Shown here: positions 62,488 to 64,000 of the stretch, one piece after another
How the letters are laid out: each line of letters opens with the position of its first letter
Position numbering within the stretch: the stretch's first letter is position 1
NCBI GenBank assembly: GCA_963836355.1
Contig: CAWIJO010000012.1
Location: 1-64,000 of the forward strand
DNA length: 64,000 nt
Reading direction: 5' to 3'
Origin: Palsa-506 sp963836355
Lineage (GTDB): Bacteria; Actinomycetota; Actinomycetes; Streptosporangiales; Streptosporangiaceae
Notes under the pieces: model-generated
What the model was told of the DNA's origin: nothing
The model's input: the letters and a program-made list of their open reading frames with translations, nothing else
The model's database searches: none
Made by a program: the position numbers and the translations under genes

Positions 62488-62544
62488 GGAGGCTCCCGGT
62501 AGAAGAGGAGGTGACTAATCAGCCTTTTCCGCCCGGGAGCCTCC
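62488..62544 (+). promoter_or_regulatory. Leader hairpin before the second IS4 transposase
   Basis: GGAGGCTCCCGG (62488-62499) pairs perfectly with CCGGGAGCCTCC (62533-62544), two bases before ATG 62547. The loop contains GAGGAGGTGACTAATC. Position and loop text match the hairpin at 40941-40991 ahead of the other IS4-type transposase. Confidence 0.55.
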
Positions 62545-62546
62545 TC

Positions 62547-64000
62547 ATGCTCTTCTACCCTGTCATGCCGCCGGATGTCACGCTCTCGTGTGCGGAAGAT
62601 GCCGCGCTGGGCCTGCTGGGGCAGGCGGGCATGGTCGCGGTGCGGGTGGCGGACCTGGCCTGGCCGGCGGGCCGGGCCCGGGTAAGGACGGCCGGACGGC
62701 GCTGACCGCGGCGGCGGCGGGGAAGATCCGCACCGGGGACCGTGTGGTCTTCCTCAAGCCGGTGGCGGTCGCGGCAGCGGTGGTCCGCCGTGACGGGCGG
62801 GTGCAGGCTGGCGGGCATCCGGCGGATCACGCCCGCCTCGGCGTGGCCGAGGACAGGCTGGATGCCCTGGCCGGCCAGGCGGACGTTATCGGCCAGATCG
62901 CCGCGGGCGTCACGCTGAACGGGAAGGTCAAGGGCGCGGCGCGGCGGGCGATGACGCCGGCGCTGGCGATCCGGCTCACCCTGCTGATGACGCTCCTGCC
63001 CGACGCGGACTACGCCGAAGTGACGGGCGCCCTGCTCGGGGACCTGGCGCTGGTGCCGTGGCAGCGCCCGTACCGGGTGCCGACCGCGACGGTTTTCTGC
63101 ACCTGGCGGGACGCGCTCGGGCCCGGCCCGCTGGAGCAGCTGCGGGACCTGGTGCTGGCCGGGATCGACGCCGAGCACCGCGACCACGATTACCGGGCGG
63201 TCACGATCGGCGCCCTGGACGCCTGCTCCATCGACGGGTCGCTGACCCGGGTCCCGGACACCCCGGCGAACCGGGCCGCGTTCGGCTCGGCCTGGCACCG
63301 CCGATGACTCCTCGCCCTACCCCCAGCAGCGGGATTCTGTGGCTGTCGCACGCCTCCACCCGCGCCGCCCTGGCGGTGGTGTCCGGTCCGTCCGGCGCCG
63401 CCGCCGGCGGCGGGCGGGAGAAGGGCGAGGCCGAGCAGGCGCTGCTGGACCAGGCCCTGAAGGACTACCCGCACCTGTTCACCCCGGGCCGGCTGTGGGT
63501 GCTCGACCGGAACTTCCCCGGCGCGCCAAGGATCAAGCGGATGCTCGCCACCGGCACCCATGTGCTGATCCGCGTCAAGGACGGCATCACGCTGCACCGG
63601 ACCGGGGGCTTCCTGCCCGACGGCTCCTACCTGGCCAGCATCCGCGGCGGCGGGGTCACGCTCACCGTCCGCGTGATCGAGTACACCGTCACCGTCGCCG
63701 GGGCCGACGCCCCGGAGCTGTTCGCCCTGATCACCGACCTGCACGACCACGCCGCCTACCCGGCGCAGGTCCTCGCCGCCGCCTACCACTGGCGGTGGAT
63801 AGGGTCGGAGACCTGCCTGAAGGAAGCCAAGTCCGCGATCAGCGGCGCCGGCCCGTCCACCGGCGCGATGCTCCGCTCCGCCAGCCCGGCCCTCATCGCC
63901 CAGGAGCACGCCGCCTGGATCACCGCCGTCGAGCTGACCCGCGCAGCAGCCCGCGCCGCCGCGGCGATCGCCGTCCCGGCCGGAAAGGGCAAGCGCGCCT
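62547..64000 (+). pseudogene. IS4-family transposase, two frameshifts, runs off the window
   Basis: ATG 62547 begins MLFYPVMPPDVTLSCAEDAA. After VADLAWPAGRARV the frame shifts (near 62690) to GKIRTGDRVVFLKPVAVAAA, then LDALAGQADVIGQIAAGVTL and DACSIDGSLTRVPDTPANRA (first Asp region). A second shift near 63300 leads to LFTPGRLWVLDRNFPGAPRI (second Asp) and YHWRWIGSETCLKEAKSAIS (Glu), continuing past 64000. It is related in layout, but not identical, to the transposase at 40994. Two indels make it non-functional as read. Confidence 0.82.

Larger units (their letters stand above)
62488..64000 (+). mobile_element. Partial IS4-type insertion sequence at the window end
   Basis: Recognised from its transposase and leader hairpin. 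The left terminal repeat is not identified and the right end lies outside the window. Confidence 0.6.

Noticed and set aside
1..64000. CRISPR array
   Set aside because: No regularly spaced direct repeats and no Cas-like proteins were seen; the only short tandem repeats are the 27-bp and 12-bp duplications noted.

Overview
The window comes from a very GC-rich, high-G+C Gram-positive bacterium. An actinomycete is the best reading: GC-rich third codon positions, many GTG starts, an AfsR-like NB-ARC/TPR regulator, an ECF42-type sigma factor with a YciI partner, DUF6247 and DUF6788 family genes, and a GlnR-type operator ahead of an amt-glnK-glnD operon. I cannot name the species. Coding capacity is normal, but an unusual share of genes is frameshifted, truncated or interrupted, and mobile DNA is dense.

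Layout. 1-9740: a metabolic/membrane block with a broken sensor kinase, a frameshifted epimerase, a compact glycosyltransferase / DUF2064 / molybdopterin-oxidoreductase / membrane-protein operon, a lipase-like hydrolase, and a divergent ABC exporter with a broken lipoprotein-like gene. 10194-15765: a TPR membrane protein, an IS4-type element with a 10-bp target duplication sitting on the stop codon of ppk2, then ppk2 and gene fragments. 15920-23320: MmcQ/YjbR and SRPBCC genes, an IS982-type element, plasmid-like gene scraps, a toxin-antitoxin pair and a broken ISKra4 element. 23490-29805: an aldo/keto reductase, then the most striking object: a three-gene Tn554-like transposon (two tyrosine recombinases plus a small third gene) that has split a related recombinase gene; the two halves of the older gene flank it. 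29888-40409: YCII, a broken NB-ARC/TPR regulator, an ATP-dependent DNA ligase, thioredoxin-fold, DUF1841, VOC, SnoaL-like genes, a decayed sigma factor and a DUF389 membrane protein. 40865-42899: a complete IS4-type element with an 11-bp target duplication. 43005-48640: ECF42 sigma with YciI, epimerase, ABC and integrase remnants. 48641-52984: a GlnR-box-controlled amt-glnK-glnD nitrogen operon in which amt and glnD carry frameshifts. 53250-56600: a mosaic of recombinase and transposase fragments ending at the 3' half of a tRNA-Thr gene, which looks like an attachment site. 56745-57455: a vapBC module with a long palindromic operator. 57590-60198: an IS5-type element with an IS66-type element nested in the last codons of its transposase (8-bp target duplication). 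60305-64000: a 5'-truncated membrane protein, a methyltransferase, and a broken IS4-type element that runs off the window.

How it fits together. The clearest functional units are the glycosyltransferase/Mo-enzyme operon (2262-5902, linked by 4-bp overlaps), the ABC exporter (6823-9740), the nitrogen operon (48891-52984), the ECF42/YciI pair (43005-44575) and the two toxin-antitoxin pairs. The rest records repeated insertion and decay. Several insertions lie exactly at gene 3' ends, where they do little damage. More than twenty single-base frameshifts, many beside short G/C runs and some in core genes, leave open whether part of the decay is sequencing error.
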